Below are positions 25,699 to 35,824 of a DNA stretch of 64,000 nt, piece by piece; position 1 is the first letter of the stretch, and each line of letters begins with the position of its first letter. The notes below the pieces were generated by a model that was not told the DNA's origin, ran no database searches, and saw only the letters and a list, made by a program, of their open reading frames with translations. The position numbers were made by a program, and so were the translations under genes. The DNA comes from Actinomyces sp. oral taxon 897 (GTDB lineage Bacteria; Actinomycetota; Actinomycetes; Actinomycetales; Actinomycetaceae). The stretch covers positions 2,294,001-2,358,000 of the forward strand of contig NZ_CP027236.1 of the NCBI RefSeq assembly GCF_002999235.1, in the 5' to 3' direction.

Positions 25699-27198
25699 TC
25701 ACCGACGCGCTGCCCACCAGGAGCGCAGAGCCTGACGAGCCGCCTCAGGACCCACCGGCCCCTTCTCCATACGCAGGTCCAACAGGAAACGGTAGGCCTC
25801 CCCCACTACCGGACCCGGCTCCAGACCCAGTTCGGCCATAATCTGACCGCCGTCGAGCTCGGGGCGGATGGCGTCAAGCTCCTCCTGCCTGGACAGGGCG
25901 GCAATGCGTGCCTCCAGGTCGTCGTAGGCGTGGGAGAGCATGGCGGCCTTGCGCCGGTTGCGGGTGGTCACGTCGGCACGGGTGAGACGGTGCAGACGCT
26001 CCAGCAGCGGCCCGGCGTCGGTGACGTAGCGACGCACCGCGGAGTCCGACCAGGCGGCGTCGGCGTAGCCGTGGAAGCGCAGGTGCAGCTCCACCAGGCG
26101 GGAGACGTCCTTGACGGTCTGCTTGTCAAAGCGCAGGGCCCGCAGGCGCCTGGCGGTCATGCGCGCCCCCACGTGGTCGTGGCCGTGGAAGGTGACGGTC
26201 CCGTCGGGCAGGAACCGGCGCGTGGCGGGCTTGCCGATGTCGTGCAGCAGAGCCGCCAGGCGCAGCACCAGGTCCGGGGCGGGCACGGGGCCCTCGGGCC
26301 CGGTCTCCAGGTCCATGGCCTGCTCCAGGACGGTCAGGGTGTGCTCGTAGACGTCCTTGTGACGCCGGTGCTCGTCCACGGTCTCACGCAGGGAGGCCAC
26401 CTCCGGCAGGACGACGTCGGCCACACCGGTGTGCACCATGAGCTCCAGGCCCCGGCGCGGCCACCGGCTGGTCAGGAGCCGCTCCAGCTCGGCCCGGATC
26501 CGTTCGGCGGAGACAATGTCCAGGCGCGGGGCCATCTCCGCCATGGCGTCCATCACGTCCATCTCGACGTCGAAGCCCAGCTGGGAGGCGAAGCGCGCGG
26601 CCCGCATTATGCGCAACGGGTCGTCGTCGAAGGACTGGACGGCGCCCACCGGGGTGCGCAGGACGCCCGCCTCCAGGTCCGTCAGACCCTCGTGGGGGTC
26701 CACGAGCTCCAGGTCGGGCAGGCGCAGGGCCATGGCGTTGACGGTGAAGTCGCGGCGGCTCAGGTCCCCGGTCAGGGTGTCGCCGTAGGAGACGGTTGGC
26801 TTGCGCGAGCCCACCTCGTAGGCCTCGGTGCGGTAGGTGGTCACCTCCACGACCGTCTCGCCCCGGCGTGCGCCAATGGTCCCGAAGTCCTTTCCGACGT
26901 CCCAGGTGGTGTCGCCCCACTGGGTGAGGATCCTCTCCGTCTCCTCGGGTCGCGCGGAGGTGGTCAGGTCCAGGTCGTGGGGCGCCACCCCCAGGAAGGC
27001 GTCCCGGACCGGGCCCCCGACCAGTGCGATCTCGTGCCCGGCGCGCGTGAAGAGGTGCCCCAGGACCGCCAGGGCCACGGGCAGGTGCTCCAGGGCGGCG
27101 CGGGCGGTCGCGGTCAGGCCCCGGTCGTCCACCGGGGCGGAGGCAGCCACCCCGGGCTCGACGGCGTCGCGGGGGTTGTCATGCGTGGGCTCAGTCAT
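25699..27198 (-). CDS. cca: CCA-adding tRNA nucleotidyltransferase
   Basis: The 499-residue class II enzyme adds or repairs the 3' CCA of tRNAs. The nucleotidyltransferase motif ALVGGPVRDAFLG is followed by the metal-binding DLDLTT. RRDFTVNAMAL and the neck motif DDPLRIMRAARFASQL complete the catalytic half. The C-terminal half contains the HD-type motif LLHDIGKPATR, as in actinobacterial PcnA-type proteins. I chose ATG 27198; the frame extends to 27285 with Arg-rich non-homologous sequence. There is no good ribosome-binding site at 27198, so a leaderless or weakly translated start is possible. The gene is divergent from the NUDIX/DUF6049/murJ operon, as in mycobacteria. Confidence 0.93.
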   Translation of the reverse strand: MTEPTHDNPRDAVEPGVAASAPVDDRGLTATARAALEHLPVALAVLGHLFTRAGHEIALVGGPVRDAFLGVAPHDLDLTTSARPEETERILTQWGDTTWDVGKDFGTIGARRGETVVEVTTYRTEAYEVGSRKPTVSYGDTLTGDLSRRDFTVNAMALRLPDLELVDPHEGLTDLEAGVLRTPVGAVQSFDDDPLRIMRAARFASQLGFDVEMDVMDAMAEMAPRLDIVSAERIRAELERLLTSRWPRRGLELMVHTGVADVVLPEVASLRETVDEHRRHKDVYEHTLTVLEQAMDLETGPEGPVPAPDLVLRLAALLHDIGKPATRRFLPDGTVTFHGHDHVGARMTARRLRALRFDKQTVKDVSRLVELHLRFHGYADAAWSDSAVRRYVTDAGPLLERLHRLTRADVTTRNRRKAAMLSHAYDDLEARIAALSRQEELDAIRPELDGGQIMAELGLEPGPVVGEAYRFLLDLRMEKGPVGPEAARQALRSWWAARR

Positions 27199-27688
27199 CA
27201 GGGCAAGCCTGCCACGAACCGACTCGGGGGCGCCCCGGGCACGCCCGCGGGCACAGGAGCAGACGACCCCCACCCGGGAGCGCACCCGCGCAGGCGCGCC
27301 TGCCAGTCAGGCCTACCGGGCACCAGCCGGACCCGGTAACGGCTGGACCCCCCCAGGGCATCACCTCTTGTCGCCGCAAACGGCTGCGCCACTGGGCCGC
27401 CGGGCCCCGCCAGCAGGGCGTCGCCCAGGCTCAACAAACCCGCCAGATGAGTCAGCTGGCCGGACCCCACACCAGCGCCCCCACCGGTGCCCCTCACTAG
27501 CACCCCCACAAGAGACAGCGCACAAACGCGCACCTACCTGCTCCAACGACCAGCGGCACGACCCTCCCGCAGCCGGACGCACCCCCGCACCGGGACGGGC
27601 CGCATCCCGAGCCGCGCCCCGTCCCCGCAGGCACGTCTCACGGATCGGTCCAGCAGGCCCTTTCCGCCCGACCACCTAGACTGCCTCT
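27199..27688. other. 490-bp divergent intergenic region, no gene seen
   Basis: This segment separates cca from the NUDIX gene. Frames on both strands are short and Pro/Arg-rich. A -10-like TAGACT at 27677-27682 lies 7 bases before the NUDIX ATG, which would make that transcript leaderless. I see no riboswitch or clear hairpin. Confidence 0.5.
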
Positions 27689-28210
27689 ATGCCCTCTCAC
27701 CGCACTCGCTCACCCCGCGCCGCCATACCGGCGCGACACGGCGGTGCGCGAAACCTGCCGGTAGTGGACGAGACCAGTGCCGGCGGGCTCATTGTGGAGG
27801 TCCAGGGGGGCCGGGCGGCAGTCGCCGTCATCGCCCGGCGCAACCGGGGCGGACGCCTGGAGTGGTGCCTTCCCAAGGGCCACCTGGAGGGCAGTGAGAC
27901 CCCCGAGCAGGCAGCGGTTCGCGAGATCGCCGAGGAGACGGGAATCACGGGTCGGGTCCTCAAGCACCTGGCTACTATCGACTACTGGTTCGCCAGCAGC
28001 GACCACCGCGTCCACAAGGTGGTCCACCACTTCCTCCTGGAGGCCACGGGTGGGACGCTGACCACCGAGAACGACCCCGACCACGAGGCCGAGGACGTCG
28101 CCTGGGTAGACATCGACCAGGTCGCCCGCCGTCTGGCCTACCCCAACGAGCGCCGGATCGTGGCAGCTGCGCGCTCGATCCTCGTCGGTGACAGGAGCAC
28201 CTCCTCATGA
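27689..28210 (+). CDS. NUDIX hydrolase (MutT4-like)
   Basis: The 173-residue protein has a complete NUDIX box GHLEGSETPEQAAVREIAEETG (Gx5Ex7REUxEExGU pattern), the Mg-binding helix for hydrolysing nucleoside-diphosphate derivatives. In actinobacteria the corresponding gene (mutT4 of Mycobacterium) always precedes the DUF6049/murJ pair, as here. The true substrate is not evident. The stop overlaps the next gene's ATG (ATGA at 28207-28210). The start at 27689 lacks a ribosome-binding site but has a -10-like box directly upstream. Confidence 0.9.
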   Translation: MPSHRTRSPRAAIPARHGGARNLPVVDETSAGGLIVEVQGGRAAVAVIARRNRGGRLEWCLPKGHLEGSETPEQAAVREIAEETGITGRVLKHLATIDYWFASSDHRVHKVVHHFLLEATGGTLTTENDPDHEAEDVAWVDIDQVARRLAYPNERRIVAAARSILVGDRSTSS

Positions 28211-30567
28211 CACGGCAGTGGAGTATACGTCGCGCAGCCAGGTTCCTGTGCGGGATCACCGCGAGCCTGGCCCTGGCCCTGGCGCCCTCGGTCTGCTGCG
28301 CCGCCCAGCCCGGCCTACCGCCATCACAAGCCCCAGTGACCCAGCCTGGCCTACCGCCGTCGCAGGCCCTGGCCGCCCAGTCCGCCCCCGCCGCGGGCAC
28401 GGCCCCCTCACAGGCCCCCCTGGTGGAGGGCGAGGTGACCCTCAGAGTGGACGCCCTGGCCCCCGAGGTCCTCACCAAGGGCCAGGACCTGACCGTCAGC
28501 GGCACCATTACCAACGGCACCCAGGAGACCCTGGACAGGGCCGCCCTGAGCGTCCAGGTGCAGGACCACACCGAGATCATCACCACCGACCTGGAGTCCT
28601 GGCTGGCGGACGAGCGGGAGAGCTCCCTGACCACCTCCCTGACCCAGGACCTGCACGCCCCCGTCCCACCGGGGGCCACCGGCACCTTCAGCGTCACCGT
28701 CCCCGCCGCCGACCTGCCCCTGTCCAGCACCCGGGAGTGGGGGCCCCGCGGCGTCCAGGTCAGCCTGGCCCAGGGCGCCACCACCGTGGCCAAGGACCGC
28801 AGCCTGCTCATCTGGTCCAGCGACGCCACCCCGAGCAGGGCCACGGGCGTGACCACCGTCATACCGGTCACCGCCTCGCCCTCCGAGCTCATCGCCCTGA
28901 GCACCGTCGCCCTGTCTCCCCCCGCCTCCACCGAGTTCAGCACCCAGCCCGCCGACTCAGCCACTGTCCTACCCACCCAGGATCCCGCCCCGGCGCCCTC
29001 AGGGGTGACGACCACCGTGGAGCGGCTGCGCCAGCGGGTGCTGGGGCTGCTGGCGCTGGCGGGCGACGGCGTCGTCCTGGCCGTGGACCCGGCGCTCCTG
29101 AAGGCCCTGGGTGTCCCGGCCACACCGCCCCCGGGAAGCGGGCAGGCCACGGCCTCACCCACCCCCGCGGAGACCCCCTCCGCCGAGCCCTCCCCCACGA
29201 CGCCCTCCCCCAGCTCCACAGCCACCTCCACGGCCTCCCCCGGGGCCAAGTACGCCTTCCCCGCGACCGACCCCCTGACGGCGGCGCTGACCAAGGCCGT
29301 GTCCGCCGGGGAGGTGATCGCCCTGCCCTGGAACGACGCCGACGTCCCAGCCCTGGCGCACCTGGGGGAGACGGATCTCATTAGCTCGGCGTTGGAGCGC
29401 TCCGCCTCCTCCCAGACGGTCGCCGCCGGGGCGGCCACGGACACCGCCTGGGTGGAGGATCTGGACAGCCAGACCCTGAGCGCGCTGCCCGCCTCCACCA
29501 CCACCCTCATCGCCCCGGCGTCGGCGGCCCCGGTGGCCGAGGACCTGACCTACACCCCGAGTGGGACGACCCTCATTGACGACCGCGTGGTCCTCCTGTC
29601 CGACCCCAGCCTGTCCCAGGCGCTGGCCTCCACCTTGAGCACCGGCAGCTCCCGGTCCCCGCTGTGCGAGCTGGACTCCCGCCAGCTCCTGCGCGGCCTG
29701 TCCGCCATTATCACCCGCCAGGCCCCGGCCCTGAACCGGAACCTGGTCGTCACCCTGGGTCGGGGGGCCGCCACGAACCCCCAGGCCCTGGGACGGCGCC
29801 TGGAGGCGCTCATGGGCAACAGCTGGTCCGAGCCCCGGACCCTGTCCAGGGTCGTGTCCGACACCCGCGCCAGCCAGAACCTGGTGGAGCGTCAGGACCT
29901 GGCGCAGCAGTCCGTGTCCCAGACCGAGCTCAGCACCAGCGAGCTGGAGCAGGCACGTGATGTAGAGCATACGCTGGGCTCGATCGTGGGGGTGCTGGCC
30001 TCACCGACCACCCAGCTGGAGGGGGTCACCCAGGTCGTCTCGACCGTGACCTCCACGGTCTGGCGCGACGACCCCTCCGGACGCCAGAGGGCCCTGACCG
30101 CCGACCACCAGGTGGGCACGCGGATCACCCAGTCCCTGGGCGCGGCGCCGTCGAGCACCATTAACCTCATTGCCCAGAGCGCGGACGTGCCGGTGCGGAT
30201 CACCTCGTCCCTCAACCAGGCGGCCACGGTCCAGGTGCGCATCTTCTCCTCCTCCACCAGGCTCCAGCCCCTCAAGCCGGTCACCATCACGGTCCCGGCC
30301 CGCGGCGGGGCGGTGGCCTCCCTGCCGGTGAGCGCCGTGGGCAGCGGTGACGTGAACCTGACCATCCACATCCTGGCCCCAGACGGTACCGTGGTGGGTA
30401 CACCCGCCATCCTGCACATGCGGGTACGGGCGAACTGGGAGAGCAGAGGCGTGCGCGTGGGCGCCTCGGCCCTGGTTATCCTGCTCGTCGTCGGCGTCGT
30501 GCGGACCATCCGCAGCGGACGCCGTCAAGGGCCCCGGTCTGCCGCGGCCCCCCACCCGGCCACATGA
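28207..30567 (+). CDS. DUF6049-family membrane-anchored protein
   Basis: The 786-residue protein has a signal peptide (about 1-36) and a long extracellular part with an Ig-like segment early (EVTLRVDALAPEVLTKG). Low-complexity Pro/Thr/Ser stretches follow near 315-345, and a C-terminal membrane helix (about 755-775) ends in a short basic tail. This matches the actinobacterial DUF6049 family encoded between mutT4 and murJ (Rv3909 position). Its function is not established; constant linkage to the lipid II flippase suggests a cell-envelope role. It overlaps the NUDIX gene by 4 bp and ends 9 bp before murJ. Confidence 0.85.
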   Translation: MTRQWSIRRAARFLCGITASLALALAPSVCCAAQPGLPPSQAPVTQPGLPPSQALAAQSAPAAGTAPSQAPLVEGEVTLRVDALAPEVLTKGQDLTVSGTITNGTQETLDRAALSVQVQDHTEIITTDLESWLADERESSLTTSLTQDLHAPVPPGATGTFSVTVPAADLPLSSTREWGPRGVQVSLAQGATTVAKDRSLLIWSSDATPSRATGVTTVIPVTASPSELIALSTVALSPPASTEFSTQPADSATVLPTQDPAPAPSGVTTTVERLRQRVLGLLALAGDGVVLAVDPALLKALGVPATPPPGSGQATASPTPAETPSAEPSPTTPSPSSTATSTASPGAKYAFPATDPLTAALTKAVSAGEVIALPWNDADVPALAHLGETDLISSALERSASSQTVAAGAATDTAWVEDLDSQTLSALPASTTTLIAPASAAPVAEDLTYTPSGTTLIDDRVVLLSDPSLSQALASTLSTGSSRSPLCELDSRQLLRGLSAIITRQAPALNRNLVVTLGRGAATNPQALGRRLEALMGNSWSEPRTLSRVVSDTRASQNLVERQDLAQQSVSQTELSTSELEQARDVEHTLGSIVGVLASPTTQLEGVTQVVSTVTSTVWRDDPSGRQRALTADHQVGTRITQSLGAAPSSTINLIAQSADVPVRITSSLNQAATVQVRIFSSSTRLQPLKPVTITVPARGGAVASLPVSAVGSGDVNLTIHILAPDGTVVGTPAILHMRVRANWESRGVRVGASALVILLVVGVVRTIRSGRRQGPRSAAAPHPAT

Positions 30568-30576
30568 GGAGGCAGC

Positions 30577-33500
30577 GTGAGCCGCACCCCCCAGAACTCA
30601 CTCGCCCGGTCCAGCGCGGTCATGTTCGCGGGAACCCTGACCAGCCGGATCCTCGGGTTCGTGCGCAACGCGCTGCTGGCGGTGGCCCTGGGCGCCACCG
30701 CCTCCGGGGCGGCGGACGCCTTCAACACCGCCAACGCCCTGCCCACCCAGCTCTACAACCTGCTCATTGGCGGCATCCTCAACGCCGTCCTGGTGCCGCA
30801 GATCGTACGGGCCCTGCGGCAGAAGAACGGCGACGAGCTGGTCAACCGGCTCCTGACCGCCGCGGGGACCCTCATACTGGCCGTCACCGTCCTGCTGACC
30901 ATAGCCGCCCCGCTGGTCATTATGGTCTACGCCTCGGGGCTGGAGGCCTGGCTGCCGGTGGCCTACGGGTTCGCCTTCTGGTGCATGCCCCAGATCTTCT
31001 TCTACGGCCTGTACGCCCTGTGGGGGCAGGTGCTCAACGCCCGCTCCAGCTTCGGGCCGTACATGTGGTCCCCGGTCCTGAACAACATTATCTCCATCGC
31101 CTCCCTGCTGGCCTACATGCAGATCTACCAGTCCTACCAGGGCAGCGAGACCCCGGCCGACTGGGGCGTGGCCAGGATCGCCCTGGTGGCGGGCACCGCC
31201 ACCCTGGGGATCGTCATCCAGGCCGTGGTGCTCTACCTGCCCCTGCGCCGTATCGGCTTCAGGCCCCGGGTCGTCTTCGGGGTCAGGGGGATCGGCCTGG
31301 GGCAGACCTCCAAGGTGGCCTCCTGGGCGCTGCTGGGCGTGTTCATCGCCTCCCTGGGTGACTGGGCGACGACGAACCTCGGCTCCCTGGCCGTGACCGC
31401 CGCCAGGGAGCCCGCGTACGCCGGGGTGGTCGTGCCCTCCACCACCATGTACGCCAACGCCCTCCTGGTCTACATGCTCCCCCAGTCCCTGGTGACCACC
31501 TCCATTATCACCGCCCTGTTCACCCGCATGAGCGAGAAGGCCGCTGCCGGGGACGGGGAGGGGGTCCGTGACGACCTGTCCCTGGGGCTGCGCTCGGTGG
31601 CCGTGTTCACCATGCTGGCCAGCGCCGGGATCGTGGTGCTGTCCGCCCAGGCCCTGCAGGCCTTCGTGCCCTCGATCTCCACCGCCGAGGCCGTGGGCTC
31701 GGCACCGGTCCTCATCGCCCTGGCCCTGGGGATCGTGCCCCAGGGGGTGTGGTTCACGACCCAGCGGGTCATGCTCGCCTACGCCGACACCAAGCGGCTG
31801 CTCCTGGCCGACCTGGTGGCCGGCGTCACCCCGGTCGTGGCCTGCGTGGTGGCCTACTTCCTGGCCCCGGCCAACCTCTGGATGGTGGGGGCCGCCGTCG
31901 GCTCCTCCCTGGGGCTGGTCGCCGCCTCGGCCGCCATCGTCCCGCTCATGCGCCGCCACATCCCCTCCCTGGACGGCCGCCGGGTCCTGAGCACCTACCT
32001 GCGCCTGGGCATGGCCGCGCTGGGAGCGGCGGCGGCGGGCACGGGCGTGCGCCTGCTGCTGGGGCCGGCCGACGGCTCCATGACGGGCACCCGCGCCCTG
32101 GACGCCCTGGTGCAGATCGCCGTGGTCGCCACGGTCATGACCGTGGTGTACCTGGCGGTCGGCCGCGTCCTGCGGGTGAGTGAGCTCAGCCTCCTGTTCA
32201 CGCGCCTGGCCCGGATCCTGGCGCTCCTGGGCCGCCTGCTGCCCGGCGCCCTGGGCGCCGCGGTGCTACGGGCCTCCCAGGCCCTGGATCCGACGACGTC
32301 GGCGCCCACTTCGCAGGGGCCGGTAGCCAGCGCGGACGGAGCAGCCGGGGTGACCGCGGCTGGCGTAGCCGCGGACGGGGCGAGGGCAGGCGGGACGGCC
32401 GCGCACGCCGGGGCCCTGCCCGGTGGGGCCCGGCAGGCCGCGGGTGGGGCGGCCACCGGTGTCCTGCAGGCCACCGGTGTCCTGCAGGCCACCGGGGCCC
32501 CACAGGCCGCAGGGGTCCCACAGGGAGAGGCCTCGTTGCCGCCCCGCACGAGGTCGGCGGTAGCGCCGTCAGGAACCCGGAGGACCGGAGCGACCCGTAC
32601 CACCGGGCACTCCGTCAGCGCCCCGACGGGCTCGCTGCCCCCCAGCATCCCGGTGCGCCCCGGCGCCCCCACGACCCCCGGGCCCTCCGAGGGTCACCCA
32701 CCGGCACAGCCGGCTGTGGCGTCGCCCTATGCTGTCGGTAACACTGCGGTACGACGCCCCTCTGAGGTTACGATGGGATCACAGTCAGCGCGCCACCAAG
32801 CAAAGAGGAGGGCCCGCATGAGCACCATGACTCCACTGGGTTCCGGGCGCTACGCACTCGGGGAGGCTCTCCCCGCCACCTTGCCACGGATCGTGCGCCA
32901 CCTGGGCGTGGACACGATCCTGGACCGCGACGTCATGATCCTGACGCTGACGGACGCCACCCCCCACCGGGCCGAGGTCCTGGAGGCGGCCGCCCGCGCG
33001 GTCCTCATCACCGACTCACGGGTCCAGCGCGTCTACGACGTGGAGGAGGGATCCGTCACCTTCATTGTCACCGAGCCGCCCGAGGGCGTCAGCCTGGCCG
33101 AGCTGGTGCGCCGGGGCGTCAACCCCGCCCAGGCCCGCACCATTATCGGGGAGGTCGCCAGCGCCCTGGAGTCGGCCTCCCGCCGCGGCCTGCACCACCT
33201 GGGTCTGGGCCCGGACTCGGTGCGTCTGCGCCGCCACGGCCAGGTCCAGGTCCTCGGGCTGGGGGTCGACGCCGCCGTCCTGGGCCGCGAGGGGGGCGTG
33301 AACTTCGACCCCCTGGCCGCCGACCGGACCGACGCCAAGGGCCTGGTCAGCCTCCTGTACTACCTGCTGACCAAGCGGTGGCCCGGAAAGCGCTCGGGGA
33401 TCCCCTCGGCCCCCATGGGCGCGAGCGGACCGGTACCGCCCTCGCGCCTGGACCCTGACTGGGACCCGTCCGACCGTGACCTGGAGGCCCTTATCGCCCG

Positions 33501-34698
33501 GACCTGGGGCGGTCACCCGCCGCTGTCGGCAGCGGAGGTCGCCCGGTCCCTGGGGCGGTGGGACTCCCGTTCCCTGCTGCCGCTCCTGCCCGCCCCGGAC
33601 CCGGAGCCGGCCGCCCCGCAGGACCGGCCGGCCGAGTCCTTCCTGGCCACCACCAAGGCCGTGGCCCTGGAGGCGGCCTCACGCTACGGCGACCCGGTCC
33701 CGGTCCCTCCGCGCCAGCCGGCCCCCGCCCAGGGCGACGCCCAGGCCCCCCAGGCCCCCCAGGGCGCGGGCACCCAGACCCAGGGCGCCGCCCCGCAGGC
33801 GCCCGCCACCGCGCCCCCGGAGCAGCTGCCGGCCCAGATCCCACCCCGGACCCGCCCGGCGGTGGAGACCCCGTACTCCAACCCGGTGCCGCCGTCGATC
33901 CCCCCGAGCGCGCCGCCGGCCCAGCCCGAGCCCGTCGCCGCCCCGCCCTCCCGGCCCGCCGACGGCAGGAACCCCACGCAGACGTGGTCGGCCTCCCAGG
34001 CCCGTGGGGCCGCCGTGGCCGCGACCCCGGAGCGGGTCGAGGACGACGAGGAGAGCTCCCGGTCGGTGAGCCGCACCTCCACGGTGGTCCTCGTCTCCCT
34101 GGTGGCGCTGGTCCTCGTGGGCGCGTTCTTCGCGGTGAGCAACCTCCTCCAGCTCGCCGGCGTGCGACTGACCGACGACGACGTCCCGGCGGCCAAGACC
34201 GTCCCCAGCACCTCGACGTCGAGCACGCAGGCGCCCGCCGCCACCACCAGCAGCAGCGACGACAGCACCAAGCCGACGCCCTCCTCGGCGCCGGTCAAGG
34301 TCGCGGGGGCCAAGAGCCTGAGCGGGGACCACCCCGAGCTGGAGAGCCGCCTGACTGACGGCGACACCTCCAAGGAGTGGTTCTCCCAGTGGCACCGGGA
34401 CCCGGGCATGGACGGGGGGACCAAGTCCCTGGCCGTGACCCTGGAGCAGAAGGCAACCGTCTCGGGCATCGACATCCAGGGCACCGGGGCGGGCGGCCAC
34501 GTCCAGATCCGGGCCACCAGCCCCGACGACCCCGAGGGCGGCACCCTCCTGGCGGAGGGCGAGTTCACCCAGGGCACCACCACCTTCAACTTCCAGAAGC
34601 CTACCGAGACCAGCACGGTGGTCCTGCTGGTCACCCGGCTGCCCAAGTCCTCCGACGGCGAGAACAAGCTCACTATTACGGAGATCACGCTCCGATAG
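30577..34698 (+). CDS. murJ: MurJ/MviN lipid II flippase with pseudokinase and extracellular domains
   Basis: The 1373-residue protein starts with a 14-helix MurJ core (about 1-535), opening SSAVMFAGTLTSRILGFVRN. This core flips lipid II across the membrane for peptidoglycan synthesis. A long Ala/Gly/Thr-rich linker (about 560-740) leads to a kinase-like domain (about 748-1010). The HRD and DFG positions read HHLGLGPDSV and LGLGVD, so catalysis is unlikely. After a Pro-rich stretch come a membrane helix (about 1167-1198) and a galactose-binding-like beta domain. Mycobacterial MviN (Rv3910) has the same plan, its phosphorylated pseudokinase recruiting FhaA. The start is GTG 30577 after GAGGAGG. 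An in-frame ATG with its own strong ribosome-binding site lies at 32818. Confidence 0.92.
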   Translation: MSRTPQNSLARSSAVMFAGTLTSRILGFVRNALLAVALGATASGAADAFNTANALPTQLYNLLIGGILNAVLVPQIVRALRQKNGDELVNRLLTAAGTLILAVTVLLTIAAPLVIMVYASGLEAWLPVAYGFAFWCMPQIFFYGLYALWGQVLNARSSFGPYMWSPVLNNIISIASLLAYMQIYQSYQGSETPADWGVARIALVAGTATLGIVIQAVVLYLPLRRIGFRPRVVFGVRGIGLGQTSKVASWALLGVFIASLGDWATTNLGSLAVTAAREPAYAGVVVPSTTMYANALLVYMLPQSLVTTSIITALFTRMSEKAAAGDGEGVRDDLSLGLRSVAVFTMLASAGIVVLSAQALQAFVPSISTAEAVGSAPVLIALALGIVPQGVWFTTQRVMLAYADTKRLLLADLVAGVTPVVACVVAYFLAPANLWMVGAAVGSSLGLVAASAAIVPLMRRHIPSLDGRRVLSTYLRLGMAALGAAAAGTGVRLLLGPADGSMTGTRALDALVQIAVVATVMTVVYLAVGRVLRVSELSLLFTRLARILALLGRLLPGALGAAVLRASQALDPTTSAPTSQGPVASADGAAGVTAAGVAADGARAGGTAAHAGALPGGARQAAGGAATGVLQATGVLQATGAPQAAGVPQGEASLPPRTRSAVAPSGTRRTGATRTTGHSVSAPTGSLPPSIPVRPGAPTTPGPSEGHPPAQPAVASPYAVGNTAVRRPSEVTMGSQSARHQAKRRARMSTMTPLGSGRYALGEALPATLPRIVRHLGVDTILDRDVMILTLTDATPHRAEVLEAAARAVLITDSRVQRVYDVEEGSVTFIVTEPPEGVSLAELVRRGVNPAQARTIIGEVASALESASRRGLHHLGLGPDSVRLRRHGQVQVLGLGVDAAVLGREGGVNFDPLAADRTDAKGLVSLLYYLLTKRWPGKRSGIPSAPMGASGPVPPSRLDPDWDPSDRDLEALIARTWGGHPPLSAAEVARSLGRWDSRSLLPLLPAPDPEPAAPQDRPAESFLATTKAVALEAASRYGDPVPVPPRQPAPAQGDAQAPQAPQGAGTQTQGAAPQAPATAPPEQLPAQIPPRTRPAVETPYSNPVPPSIPPSAPPAQPEPVAAPPSRPADGRNPTQTWSASQARGAAVAATPERVEDDEESSRSVSRTSTVVLVSLVALVLVGAFFAVSNLLQLAGVRLTDDDVPAAKTVPSTSTSSTQAPAATTSSSDDSTKPTPSSAPVKVAGAKSLSGDHPELESRLTDGDTSKEWFSQWHRDPGMDGGTKSLAVTLEQKATVSGIDIQGTGAGGHVQIRATSPDDPEGGTLLAEGEFTQGTTTFNFQKPTETSTVVLLVTRLPKSSDGENKLTITEITLR

Positions 34699-34803
34699 GA
34701 GGATCCGTAGGAATCGCCGTCACCTGCCGGAGGTTGTGTCCATGTCCTGCCGGGCCCGCGAGGCCAAGCAGGCGGTCAGCACCTGCGCACCCTCAGGAGA
34801 GTC

Positions 34804-35727
34804 ATGATCCACGACGTCGTCATCGTCGGCTCCGGCCCGGCCGGCTACACGGCCGCGATCTACGCCGCCCGCGCCGGGCTGGACCCCCTGGTGCTGGCCG
34901 GCTCGGTCACCGCCGGCGGCGCCCTCATGAGCACCACCGAGGTGGAGAACTACCCGGGGTTCGTCGAGGGGATCCAGGGCCCTGAGCTCATGGGCCGGAT
35001 GCAGGAGCAGGCCGAGCGCCTGGGTGCCGAGATCCGCTACGAGGACGTCACCGGCCTGGAGCTGGTCGGTGAGGTCAAGCGCGTCACCACCGACGACGGC
35101 GTCCACGAGGCCCGCACCGTCATCGTCGCCACCGGCAGCGAGTACCGCAGGCTCGGCGTGGAGGGGGAGGACCGCCTCTCGGGGCACGGGGTGTCCTACT
35201 GCGCCACCTGTGACGGCTTCTTCTTCAGGGACCGGCCGATCGTGGTGGTGGGCGGCGGGGACGCGGCCATGGAGGAGGCCCTGTTTCTGGCCCGTTTCGG
35301 CTCCTCGGTCACGGTGGTGCACCGCCGCGACGCCCTGCGCGCCTCCGCCGCCATGGCCCGGCGCGCCCTGGACGACCCCCGGATCACCTTCGCCTGGAAC
35401 TCCCGGGTGGTGGGCCTGGGCGGGCAGGAGGCCCTGGAGTCGGTCACCCTGGAGGACACGCTCACCGGGCAGCGCCGCCAGATCCCGGCCGCCGGCCTGT
35501 TCGTGGCCATTGGCCAGATCCCCCGCACCGAGCTCGTCAGGGACGTCCTGGAGCTGGACGACGCCGGCTACGTCCGCGTCGAGGCCCCCAGCCAGCGCAC
35601 CAACGTCCCCGGGGTCTTCGCCTGCGGCGACGTGGCCGACCCCCACTACCAGCAGGCGATCACGGCAGCGGGATCCGGGTGCCGGGCCGCCCTGGACGCC
35701 GAACACTACCTGGCCGACCACGCCTGA
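34804..35727 (+). CDS. trxB: Thioredoxin reductase
   Basis: The 307-residue FAD/NADPH enzyme reduces thioredoxin. It shows the FAD-binding GSGPAGYTAAIYAARAG at the N-terminus, the redox disulfide CATC (about Cys133/Cys136), the NADPH-binding VVVGGGDAAMEEA, and FACGDVADP near the C-terminus. ATG 34804 has AGGAGAG upstream. Its partner trxA lies 2.8 kb further on, beyond the peptidoglycan gene pair that is inserted relative to the mycobacterial order. Confidence 0.96.
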   Translation: MIHDVVIVGSGPAGYTAAIYAARAGLDPLVLAGSVTAGGALMSTTEVENYPGFVEGIQGPELMGRMQEQAERLGAEIRYEDVTGLELVGEVKRVTTDDGVHEARTVIVATGSEYRRLGVEGEDRLSGHGVSYCATCDGFFFRDRPIVVVGGGDAAMEEALFLARFGSSVTVVHRRDALRASAAMARRALDDPRITFAWNSRVVGLGGQEALESVTLEDTLTGQRRQIPAAGLFVAIGQIPRTELVRDVLELDDAGYVRVEAPSQRTNVPGVFACGDVADPHYQQAITAAGSGCRAALDAEHYLADHA

Positions 35728-35769
35728 GCCGTACCCCACCCGCACGTCGGGGGCCGTCTGATCTATCCT

Positions 35770-35794
35770 GGGCAGACGGCCCTCCCGTCTGCCC
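35770..35794. terminator. 10-bp hairpin between trxB and the ATP-grasp gene
   Basis: GGGCAGACGG (35770-35779) pairs perfectly with CCGTCTGCCC (35785-35794) around the loop CCCTC. It starts 43 bases after the trxB stop. No T-run follows, so it may be a GC-rich terminator or an attenuating leader for the next gene. Confidence 0.5.
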
Positions 35795-35824
35795 GGGAGG
35801 GTGCCGCACTAGCTTGGAGGCCAC

